This document shows positions 47,983 through 58,800 of a stretch of 64,000 nucleotides of DNA, in pieces. Within the stretch, counting starts at the first letter, position 1; each line of letters begins with the position of its first letter. Made by a program: the position numbers and the translations under genes. The notes below the pieces were generated by a model. That model saw nothing but the letters and a program-made list of their open reading frames with translations, had not been told where the DNA came from and ran no database searches. The DNA is from Excoecaria cochinchinensis (taxonomy: Eukaryota > Streptophyta > Magnoliopsida > Malpighiales > Euphorbiaceae), in the NCBI GenBank assembly GCA_947683425.1, contig CANTUQ010000020.1, positions 7,071,001 to 7,135,000 on the forward strand, written 5' to 3'.

Positions 47983-49403
47983 TACTAACAGGAATTTCGT
48001 CCTCAAAATTCTCACATAAACTGAACAAATGCGGATATTGAATCCTCATAGTTGCCTCTGGTTCCCAAGTCGCTTCCTTAACTCCGTGATTTGCCAAAGA
48101 ACCTTGACCAGAGGGACTTGCTTGCTTCTCAACTGTCTCACTTCTCAGGTTAAAATAGCTTTCGGCTCTTCATCATAAGAATAATCTGACTGAATTCGAA
48201 CATCTTGAGTTGACAACACATGCGACGAATCCGATCTATATCCACAAAGCATGGAGACATAGAAGACGTTATGCATCTTAGCTAACTCCATCGGTAAAGC
48301 CAACTTATAGGCTACCGGACCAACTTTAGCTAAAACCTCATAAGGTCCAATAAACCGAGGACTAAGTTTACCTTTCTTGCCAAACCGCAATACTTTCCAC
48401 AAAGGTCAAACCTTAAGGAAAACTTTATCCCCAACCTCAAACGGATATCCTTTCTCTTCAGATTGGCATAGGATCTCTGCCTATCCTTAGCAAACTTCAG
48501 ATTCCACTGCACAACTTTGATCTTCTCTTCGGTATCCCTAATCATCTCTAGCCTAATAAAAGATCGCTCGATTAACTCTGTCCAACAAACCGGAGTACTA
48601 CATGGTCGACCATACAAAGCCTCAAATGGTGACATCCCGATGCACGACTGATAATTATAGTTGTAGGCAAACTCCATAAGCCGCACATACTTATCCCAAC
48701 TGCCAGAAAAATCCAAAGCACAAGCCCAAAGCATATCCACTAAAATATGGATAACCCATTCAGACTGACCATCTGTCTAAGGATAAAATGTCGTGCTGAA
48801 ATTCAACTTAGCACCCAAAACTCTTTGCAATTCCTTCCAAAACTTAGATGTGAACCTTGGATCCCGATCTGACACTATCGATAACGGCACACCATATAGT
48901 CGAGCCACCTCATCCATATACACACTGGCCAACTTATCCATTGGGTAGTCCACTCTAATCGGTACAAAATGCACTGACTTTGTAAGCCGATCCATAACAG
49001 CCCAAACCAAATCAAGCTTCCCCCGAGTCACTGGCAAACCTGACACAAAATCCATGGCAATGTCATCCCATTTTCACTGAGGAACGGATAAAGGATTGAG
49101 TAATCCCAAAGGGACTTGATGTTCAACCTTTACCTGTTGACACGTCAAACACTTTGCGATGAACTCCACAATGTCTCTCTTCATCCCAAACCACCAGTAG
49201 AACTGCTTCATATCCCGATACATCTTCTCACTACCAGGATGCATAGTAAGGACCGTAGTGTGTGCCTCACTCAAAAACTTCTTCCTTAACTCATCACTCT
49301 CGGGCACAGACAAACGATCCCGATACATAAGCACCCCATCCAAAACCAAAAACTCAGACTGCTTACCTTGCTGAACCTCTTGCAAAACCTGTTGTAATTT
49401 CAC
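47983..49403 (-). pseudogene. pol: G1b integrase with chromodomain-like tail
   Basis: This is the best preserved integrase in the window. The zinc-binding region EAHTTVLTMHPGSEKM..AKCLTC keeps both histidines and both cysteines (49100-49300). The core keeps DDIAMDFVSGLP, VSDRDP and DGQSEWVI, so all three catalytic acids are visible. Then LMEFAYNYNYQSCIGMSPFEALYG, IGPYEVLAKVGPVAYKLALP (GPY motif), LAKMHNVFYVSML, and the LRSKQVPLVKVLW tail, where a one-base loss near 48095 shifts the frame. Stops at about 49074 (TGA for tryptophan) and 48778 (TAG for glutamine), plus a frame change near 48450, prevent a full product. Confidence 0.92.
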
Positions 49404-49412
49404 ATCATCCTT

Positions 49413-50132
49413 CTAAGCGTCCACAATCGACTGTCTCAAAGTAGGCTGCACTCTCAATTGGGCAACCAAAGCCCCATCTGAATCAAATCTCCATCTAAAT
49501 CGCCTCAAGAACAGGGCCGAAATCGACTCCCGACTCAAAGCATCCGCGACCACATTGGATTTACCCGGATGGTAATCCACGATGCAGTCATAATCCTTGA
49601 ACAACTCCAACCAACAGCGCTGTCTCATATTCAACTCTTTCTGCATAAGAAGGTACTTCAAACTCTTATGGTCCATGAAAATCCTACACTTCTCCCCATA
49701 CAGATAATGCTACCAAATCTTCAAAGCGAAGATCATAGTTGCCAATTCCAAATCGTGCATCGGATAATTCCTGTCATGCGACTTCAACTGGCGGGATGCA
49801 TAAGCCATAACTTTTCCCTCTTGTATCAACACACATTCGAGTACAACACCAGAAGCATCACTGTACATTACAAATGTTTTACCCGAGGCAGGTTGAGTCA
49901 GTACAAGAGCTTCGACTAATAACCTCTTTAACTACTCAAAGCACAGCTGGCACTTATCCGACCACTCGAATCTGACGCCTTTCCTCAACAATCTCGTCAT
50001 AGGAGCAACAATAACAAAAAATCCCTTCACAAATCGATGGTAGTAGCCTACCAAACCAAGGAAGGTTCTCACTTTAGGAACATTCCTAGGCGCTTTCCAA
50101 TCCATAATCGCCTCAATCTTAGCTGGATCCAC
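49413..50132 (-). pseudogene. pol: G1b RNase H and RT connection
   Basis: Starts with the RT end (KIEAIMDWKAPRNVPKVRTFLGLVGYYHRF), then RNase H: VMYSDASG (first acid), HDLELAT (second), FMDHKSLKYLL (third), and YHPGKSNVVADALSR, the conserved RNase H end. All catalytic residues remain. In-frame stops lie near 49711, 49936 and 49427, each one transition from a glutamine, arginine or lysine-type codon. Confidence 0.9.
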
Positions 50133-50906
50133 TTAAATACCCTTAGCCGACACAATATGACCCAAGAAGGACACTGCTCGAAGCCAAAAGTCACACTTGC
50201 TAAGCTTCGCAAACAACTGATGCTCCCTCAGAACTTGCAACACTAACCGAAGGTGCTCTTCATGTTCACTCTCATTCTTCGAGTAAACCAAAATATCACC
50301 AATAAACACTACTAGAAATCGGTCAAGATATGGCCTAAACACTCCGTTCATCAAATCCATAAAAGCCGCAAGTGCATTGGTCAAACCAAAAGGAATCACA
50401 AGGAACTCATAGTGGCCATACCGCATCCGAAATGCAGTCTTAGCCACATCTGCATCCTGAACTCAAAGCTGATAATAACCCGATCGAAGATCAATCTTGG
50501 AGAAAACACCCGCGCCTCTAAGCTGATCAAACAAATCCTTAACTCTAGGCAAGGGATACTTGTTCTTCACTGTGACCTTATTAATTTGCCTATAGTCGAT
50601 ACACATCCTCAAAGAACCATCCTTCTTCTTGACGAACAACACTACAGCTCCCCATGGAGATATGATGGGTCTAATAAACCCCTTATCAAATAACTCTTAT
50701 AGCTGAGTTTTAAGTTCCCTCAACTCTACAGGAGCTATCCGATAAGGTGCTTTCAAAATGGGCCAAGTACCTGACAAAATCTCTATGGACAACTCCACTT
50801 CTCTCTCGGGAGGCAACCCAGGTAACTCACTAGGAAACATCTCCAAACTCCCTAACAGTTGGGATATCCTCAATCCTAACCTGATCACGCTTAGAGTCCA
50901 ACACAA
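50133..50906 (-). pseudogene. pol: G1b reverse transcriptase, catalytic aspartate lost
   Basis: The order FPSELPGLPPEREVEL, APYRIAPVELRELK, MCIDYRQINK, YPLPRVKDLFDQL, FSKIDLRSGYYQL, AFRMRYGHYEFLV, FGLTNALAAFMDLMN, LSKCDFW matches G1a and plant chromovirus RT. The catalytic pair reads VVFIGDILVYSK: the first aspartate is glycine, which should abolish activity. Stops near 50694 (TAA for glutamine) and 50460 (TGA for arginine). Confidence 0.93.
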
Positions 50907-51089
50907 CTACTAGAATCACCTCACAACCTTTCCTCATGAACATTTTTGCTTGCATGGCAAAAAAAAATATTACTCAAAGAACTCGAACCCAAGCCTTTAA
51001 CCACTACAGAAGACTGATCTCTATCTCGCCATACCACCACTTTCCTATGACAATCAACCACTGCCCGATGCTTACTAAGCCAATCCATA

Positions 51090-51440
51090 CCTAAAATCAG
51101 GTGAAATCCCGAAATGGCAACTCAATCAAATTCGCAGAAAACTCAATCTCGTGAACTAAAAGAGGACAATTCCTATGCACTCTGCTCACATTGACACTAT
51201 GCCTTAAAGGACTGGTCACACAAACCTCATAATCTAACTGATTAACATCATGCAACTTATCAAATGATTTACTCGTGCACAAATATGAGTGTGTGGAACC
51301 AAGGTCAATTAGAGCATATAACTTAGTGTGAAAGAGTAGGAACATACCAGCAATCACATCCAGGCCATCCTGCTCATCCCGAGCTCTCGTGGCATAAGCT
51401 CTAGTTGGAACTATTTGAGGATGATCAATAGACTCTGATG
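51090..51440 (-). pseudogene. pol: G1b protease domain
   Basis: Reads AGMFLLFHTKLYALIDLGSTHSYL, so the active site is D-L-G-S, with the aspartate and glycine kept and leucine where this family usually has proline. It continues DKLHDVNQLDYEVC..LRHSVNVSRVHRNCPLL as in G1a. A shift near 51100 breaks it before the LILGMDWL segment, which is found in another frame. Confidence 0.88.
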
Positions 51441-51449
51441 GAGTTCCCT

Positions 51450-52577
51450 CTCTATGCCGACCACCTCGACTCTACCTCAGTCTCTACCACGGTTGGCTTG
51501 CATAGCATTAGAACCAAGTCGACTAGCCTCATACTGATCACCAAAATTCTCATTCGACTTCGAATAGTTAGCCAAAAAGTGCTCGGTGCTCCCACATCGG
51601 AAATAACCACCCGTGAGCCACCTACACTCACCCCGATGGCACTTGTTGCAGTGAGAACACTCAGGCAATGCCTCCGTCCTATTACCGGATCCACCTCTGC
51701 CAGCACTAGAACCCATGGAAGAACCTTACCTCCTACCTCTATTTAGCAAGACCTGAAGAACACTCATCATGCAGGTTCCTTGACCTCTTACCCGAGGATG
51801 ATGATGATCCACCACAAGGAGGATTCCTTCTCCGAGCTCTTATCTTAAAATTGACTCAGATCTCTCAGCCCGCATTGCTGCTTGCACTATCTGGTAGTAC
51901 CCAATACCCGGAGTACTCATCAAAGAATTAATCATGGCTCTCAATGACTCATTCAAATTGGCCTCAAAATGCCGACACCGAAACTCTTTAGTTAAAACAC
52001 CTTCTGGAGCATACTTGGCAAGACGGTTGAATTCTTTCTCAAACTCTGATATCGACATAGCCCTCTGCTTCAAACTTAAGAATTGTGCTCACTTGGCATC
52101 CTTATACTCCCTAGTCACATACTTATTTGTAAACTCTCTCTCGAAGAACCCCCATGTGACCGGGTCAGGCAACTGGGGATGCCTACGGACCAACTTTTAC
52201 CAATCGTAGGCAAATTCCTGAAGCAATACCACAACACTCTCTACTTGCTTGTCTAGAGGTCACCTAGTCTGCTGAAACACTCATTCTACTTTTTTAATCC
52301 ATTTCTCAGCAAGCTCAGACTCATCCAGACTAGTCCCATAGAAATCCTTTGCAGCAGCTCTCATCATGCTCTCTAATAGGGCTCTTGGAGAAGTCATCCT
52401 ATCCAAGAATCGAGCCATGTCCTGAGAAATCTTCAACATTGCCTCGAAGGGCATGGTTGCAGCCTCAGGCTGAACCCTAGGTGTTTGAGACGAAACAGAC
52501 ACTGAAGGAAGTACTGCTTGAGGATTCACACTCGCAGCAGACCCCTCAAGCGACCCACGAATGGAATTAGAATCCAT
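51450..52577 (-). pseudogene. gag: G1b gag
   Basis: ATG at 52577 opens MDSNSIRGSLEGSAAS..VNPQAV, then a clean run through MPFEAMLKISQDMARFLDRM and FYGTSLDESELAEKWI to a TAG at 52281. The middle (RAMSISEFEKEFNRLAKYAPEGVL..MSTPGIGYYQIVQ) is open at 51840-52073. The nucleocapsid near 51600-51660 reads CNKCHRGECRW and FRCGSTEHFLANY: two CCHC-like knuckles, the second lacking its last cysteine. Stops near 52207 and 52077 are single transitions. Confidence 0.9.
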
Positions 52578-52660
52578 CTGAAATAAACACAAAGACATCG
52601 CATCAGCCAATACAGTCCTAATCATATATCTATAAACAACAGACACCCAGAAAATGCCTA

Positions 52661-52684
52661 AACCGGGGCTCTAATATAAAAAAC
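52661..52684 (-). other. G1b primer-binding site, decayed
   Basis: The minus strand after the 5' LTR reads GTTTTTTATATTAGAGCCCC. The expected TGGTATCAGAGCCC has become TATATTAGAGCCCC, with transitions at several positions. The site in G1a is intact. Confidence 0.8.
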
Positions 52685-55276
52685 TGTAACACCCCTTCCC
52701 ATACGTAGGAGAACCCATCTGCAAGGGAGTGAGAACCCGCATGAGTAAGGGTGTCACCAAGCAAATGGTAACAAACATTCATTCACATAATATAAACATA
52801 CATATAAATAGCGAAAATTAAAACTTTAAAACCAAACTGATCATTCATTGATGGAATAATAAGATTCAATACATAACTATTCTGATACCAACATAATTAC
52901 AACTCTTAGAGGTACAAAGCAGAAGCTAACAAAATACTAATTACAAAAGAGTTCACTAATACAAAAGAATCATAATACAAATAGAAGCTAAGTCCTATCA
53001 ATAATCCCACTGTGTTGGCTTGACTGGCAGTAACTCTCCTAAAAGCTATACACCTTCCGCACTTGCACGGGTGAAACACCGCGCTAAGTGATAACGCTTA
53101 GTGGGGAAGCAAATAAAATAGTATGGACGGCCATTAACAATGGTCATCAAGGCAAATCACATATGTATTGGCATAAGCTGAATATGATAAGATATAATCA
53201 TAAATGAATCACATTCATAACCATTAAAAGGTTCAAAGATCACTTTCATATGCCAACAGATTAATATGCTCATAAATAGAGTCATTCAGATCCAAAAACT
53301 TATAATCATACCAGAACAAATCATAACACCTACTGACTCACAGTAGTGGATAACGAGTAACACATGGCGGCACCTTACGGGTATGAGTCGAACGCATGGA
53401 GGTACCTTACGGGTACGAATCGAAAAATAATATCACATTTTCTCTTTTCAAAACATTTACAAAGGGGATCTTAAACAAGATCCAAACAGATTGAAGTTAG
53501 CGAGGAACTAAACAGGGACCTGATCAGGGTCCAGGACAGAACAAAGGGATGTAGCTAAAGAACTCTTTTAGGCATGCCTAACTATCCACTTATTTGACTC
53601 TAGCAGGTCATGCATAATGCATCAATTCACATATATAATTCATAAAATTATCCATGCATATTACATCCAATTATATTCATGTACTTTAAAAAATAGTCCA
53701 AGTATAATTCTAAATGCATTAAAAGTTCAGAAAAGAGACATCGAAAATCACACAAGCAAACTCAATTTTCGAAGCCAGGGGTGTCATACTCGCGACAGAG
53801 GCCGAACTGGCCCCAGGTCGTGATCGCGATAGTCTTCATGCTCGCGCGAAGTTAGAAGCTCACCTCAATGTCGCGCTCATAATGGTGAGCAGCCAACAAA
53901 GGCTGTCACGCTCGCGCGCGGGCTCGCGATAGGGGAAATGCCCAAACAGTTCAGCAGCCGAGCCCTCTGTTTTGCTCGTGACATGCATTACACTCGCGAC
54001 AGTGAGCTCTATTGTGGCTACTCGGCAACCCAGTCCGCTCGGCACCAAATCCTCTCGGCAGTGAGCGCTCTATCGCGATTGCGACATGCATCGTGCTCGA
54101 GACAGAGAGCTCCCTCTGCAGTCAGCTCCGTAGCCCAAATTCGCTCGGTCGTGCAAGAGTTGACTTCACCGAGCTCTGTCGCGATAATGTTGCACTCACG
54201 ATAGGGTCGTGATTTCCAGCTCTTACGCAATTTTTCTACAAAATTTCACATTTCCAAACACCCAAACCTCCAATCTCAAATACAAATCAACCCAAGCATC
54301 ATCTTACCTCCAATCAACCTTTTATGCATCACAAGTGACATAAAACACAACTTAAATTAACAATTAACACAATCAAAATCATACATTAACAAAATCAAGC
54401 TTCTCAAGAACATAAACCCAGAAATTTTAACCAAAAACTCATCAAACGTCAAATTTGCTTTAATAGTTCAACATTCATGCATTATAACTTAAATCAATTG
54501 AATACCCATAACATTAGCACTATAACAAGCCTCATCAAACATCATATTTCTAGAAATCTCATGGAAAGGTACAAATCACAAATATGCACAAAATCAAATA
54601 AATTCCCAAACCTGCAAAATCCTATGCTCAAAATCAATGAGCACCACTCCCACTAGCCTTCTCCTTTCCCTTGGGATCACGAGGAGGCTCAACTAACAAG
54701 AACACCCAAAATTCATACAAACACAAAACAATAAATTAAAACACATTCTAACCAAACTCAAGAACAAGAGATGAGGAAGAAGAAGAAGAAGAAGAAGAAC
54801 CCCATAAAAGACTTACCAATCAAAGCTAAGGAGATTATCACTTTCCACCACTAACACTAGGATCCAAGCTAGGGCACACAAATGAAGAGAAAAGAGGAAG
54901 AAGGAGATGAAGGGAGGAAGAGGAAACGGGAAAGAGAGCGATTTACTGTTCTCATTTCTCTCTCCTTATCTTTATTACCTCTTTCGTAATTCCTAGCCAC
55001 ATATCACTCTATGGTTGGTGGAACTTGGCCACTCACACCCAACAAACACACATGATACTACACACAAGATTAACCCTCATAATACAAACACTACAACCAT
55101 ATGAGCAGGCACACACTAACACAACCCATCACACACATCCTATTAACATATATTCACTCACACCTTATTAAAGCCCACACCCAAAGTACCCTTAACACAT
55201 GCCAAAACACTCACACGTGCACACATACACATGGCAATCGTGGCTCAAACTACTAGGGGGGAATCGGGGTGTTACA
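52685..55276 (-). mobile_element. G1b 5' LTR
   Basis: TGTAACACCCCTTCCC...GGGTGTTACA, colinear with the 3' LTR. Hairpin trio at 53062-53150, stem-loop at 53328-53608, TCGCGA palindromes at 53780-54210, promoter-side tracts at 54770-54970. No gene. Confidence 0.92.
53328..53608 (-). other. Conserved multi-hairpin stem-loop, G1b 5' LTR copy
   Basis: Arms ACCTACTGACTCA..GTGGATAACGAG and TATCCACTTA..TAGCAGGT. Two GTACCTTACGGGTAC-type hairpins (the first decayed to GCACC..GTATG), GGATCTTAAACAAGATCC, GACCTGATCAGGGTCC, TTAGGCATGCCTAA. Confidence 0.78.
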
Positions 55277-55811
55277 TGAGAGAACCTACTAATGACTTCT
55301 GTCACGCTCGCGATAATGCCTGCACTTTCGATAGAACACAATTTGACATCTTTGCTTGTTGGAGCACAATGTCACCCCTGCGACCTCTATTACGCTCGCG
55401 ACCGTGGCTGAACTTCATGTTCAAAGCTCCACTCCACATACCTCTTTCAAGCACTTATCCAATATCCACTTATATAACTTCTAAAGACCAACATAACATC
55501 ACTTTCAGCTATCATGGCCTTCAGATCAAATGTTTATCTATATGTTAACATTACCATGTCACAATCTCATTATAATTAGACTTAAAATTAAGGAGTTATG
55601 GCCAATGAAATGCCACTTATTCCAAAAGCCCTCCTACAGAATTTAGTTACACTTTAAGTATCTTAATCACATGTATCCCTAAGTGGTAACCATTCATTTG
55701 CTATTTAGAAGACTCTAAACATGTGTCGGATAAGTTTTGAAAAGTTTTGGTGAAGTTCGGGTGTGTTTCGGGAGGAAAAACACGCAAAAATATACAAAAC
55801 AGGGAAGGGTA
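55277..55811 (-). mobile_element. D 3' LTR, piece 3
   Basis: Continues D after G1b. It has TCGCGA-type palindromes (55300-55410) matching the end of piece 2, then 'tttcgggaggaaaaacacgcaaaaatatacaaaacaggg', parallel to E near 58612. It ends at the GGGTA duplication of E. No gene. Confidence 0.72.
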
Positions 55812-58800
55812 TGTAATACCCTCAACCCCCACACATAGCGTATCGAAGGAAGAAGAGCTACGATGAGTGGAGGGTGCTACCAGACAATGACATACACGGC
55901 AATATAGAAATGAGAACAATAAAATTTTTCAAAGCAAACCTCGAGACATGCACATCTTATATCTATGACATCCACATACCATTATTTGCATTATAAGATT
56001 TTACAACTTATTACAAATACTTATGAATAGAACTTATATACAAGCCAAAATCAAAACACTTCCTATACCAATCTACTGACTCGTTGGCTAAAGACTCAGT
56101 GGACTGCGGCGCTACTCTGATCTCCTATCCTGCACGAAAAAACAACCGTGCTAAGCGATCACGCTTAGTCGGGCAAACAAATAATGGGCAGCCACTCACA
56201 GTGGTTGCAAAGGTAAACACATGCAAATCAACATATAAATACATAAACATAAAGGAATATCGGCTAAAGCTATTACAAACGAATATCTTTATTCGGATAT
56301 TAAACTTAGTTAAACTTTAGAAGTTATTAAAATACGTTTTAACAATTGAATATAATGCTTACGGAATCCCATTATATAAACATTTCCAAGATATACATAT
56401 TACAGTCTTAGTGTTTATGTCACGACATTTCCCCTCATTCAAAACATTACTTGTTCAAAATCAAACAAAACATTTACTTTCAGATTTGGTTCAGGCTCAA
56501 AATGCTATTCCAAGCTTCCTATGTATCCCTATGGTTGGGGAATCAGAACCACGTAGTTCTACTAAAAACTTCATTCATACAAGTTCTAGAATTATTCCTA
56601 ACATCTTTCTTAAATCTGATTATCTATCTCATGCTTACAAATCGATACGAACTTAATATATTCATTAATAGTCATCAAACAATGCACATCAACCTCTTAC
56701 CAATTCACTTACCCATGCCTACGTCTCGAAAGCAGACAGAACATTACTTACCTGTATTCTCATTTAAACATATAAACACACACACATATATATACACATT
56801 CACAAGGTACATTTACTAAGCTTTTCAACTATAAAAATCATTCATATCAAATATTCTAACAGTGCTCTCCAAAGACATCATATAAACAAGCATACTCATA
56901 AATTTTGAATAGATTAATAACATACATTGTCCCAATACAATTTCTTATGCAAACAATATCTTTACATACTTGCCTATTAGAACAACCTTACTTGATACCT
57001 TTCTTTCCATTTAACAAATATCACCTTATAATACAAAACACATGGGTATCTGAAGATGCTACACCTTTCCGCATAAGTGTCCATAAAGGATCCAGAACAA
57101 AGGAGTGCGTAAAGCACTAGTTCACATAGTATCTAACATCAAACGCATCCGATATACATTCACATAACCATTTGGCAAGTAATCATAGAACTTATCAATT
57201 AATTCATATTCTTTTATTCATTTATTGCCTTCTAAGTTGAAAGGGGTGGATAACGAGTATACAGTGATGGTACCTTACGGGTACGAATCGAAAACCATTT
57301 TATTTATCACAAGCAAATCATTTTTCAGAGGGGACCTTAAACAAGATCCAAATATAGAGGGGATCGTGAGGATCCTAACGGGGACCTGATCAGGGTCAAA
57401 ACAGAATAGAGGGCTGCAGCTAACAGAACTCTATAGGCATGCCTATCTATCCACGACTTGACTAACGCAGGCCAACACATACTTGTTTCCTTTAATGATG
57501 TACATGTTATTTTTAATACTATTTTTGAGGTGCATACTTATTGTAGTCACATAATAATCATATGCATAATTCATTTATAATGAAAGCCGTGGCTCATACA
57601 AATTATAACAATCATAACCTTTCATTTCAATGACATCTTAGTTTACACCACAGGTCATAAGCAAATCATAAATAAAAACCCATGCCAAAAAGCTTAACAA
57701 CATACCTTCATAGCATACACGCTCGCGACCTTAGTCGCGATCGCGACAGAAGACTAGATAGCCTCTATCGTGCTCGAGATACCATTTGCGCTCGTGATAG
57801 AGCCAAACATCACGCTACGCCAAACCAATCAAGTCTCAATGGACCATCAAACTGGATCACACTCATATCAATTCTCACTTAAATATAACTTTACATATAA
57901 ACTTATTTATTCTTATAATGTCCATAAATACTTTCATAAACATTACTTTTTCCAATTTCATGCATTAAACTCAAGAACTTCAACACAAGTATCTTAAACT
58001 ATTCAATTTATTAAGAATCATTCCATAACTAGACGGTCATATAAAGACAATTTGAGATATGAAAGGTTCATTTCAATTTCAGCTTATGACATGCTTAAAG
58101 CAATTATTTAATTCATTATTAATATCCCATACAAATTATAACTATAAATAAGTCTACTTGAGACTTGAATCATTAATGTTTCAACAAACTTTAACAAATC
58201 TGTGCATACAAGCCGCATTTATTCTTAATAAATATCAAGGCATTACTAGAGCTCAATTGGTACATTATCTTTCATGTCCGAAATAGTTTCTGTACTTTGA
58301 TTTGGACTTGGAAGAGTGTTCTAAACTTCCTATGTATCCGAAGGGTTGTGAATCCAAACCCCAAAATTCTACTAATTCAAAACACAAGTTATAGAATTTC
58401 ACTTCAAATCGCCTAACATAATATAAATCCAGTCAATATTGAACATACTAAAAAATGATCGACTCATTAAAATTTTAAGTAACTAAGTCAATATTCTTAT
58501 TTATAACCTCAAACACTTGTATTCCTAAGTAATAGCCATTTCTTTACTCATTTCTAAACTCCAAACATATGATGAATATGTCTCAAGAAGTTCCGAGCAA
58601 GTTCGAGTGTATTTCGGAAGGAAAAACATTACAAAATACACAACCTAGAGAAGAGTGAAGAGGAGCAAGGGTTCATACCAACCATAAGGCTCAAAATAAG
58701 AGAAAACACCTTCAGTAAGCAGGTTCTGTCGTGCCCGTGACAGAAGCCTCCACCACTAGCTCTACGAAAATAGACTAAGATGATTACTTCTCGCCCTTGA

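Larger units (their letters stand above)
45370..55276 (-). mobile_element. G1b: second full-length chromovirus copy (minus)
   Basis: LTRs at 45370-47973 and 52685-55276 (2604 and 2592 bp) flank 4711 bp of interior holding the complete gag-PR-RT-RNase H-integrase order on the minus strand. It is the same family as G1a and F. Flanks are CGATA on the left and TGAGA on the right; three of five bases agree, so the duplication is decayed or the two ends come from different insertions. Every in-frame stop I compared with G1a fits a C-to-T change on the coding or opposite strand. No insert interrupts it, unlike G1a. Confidence 0.93.
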
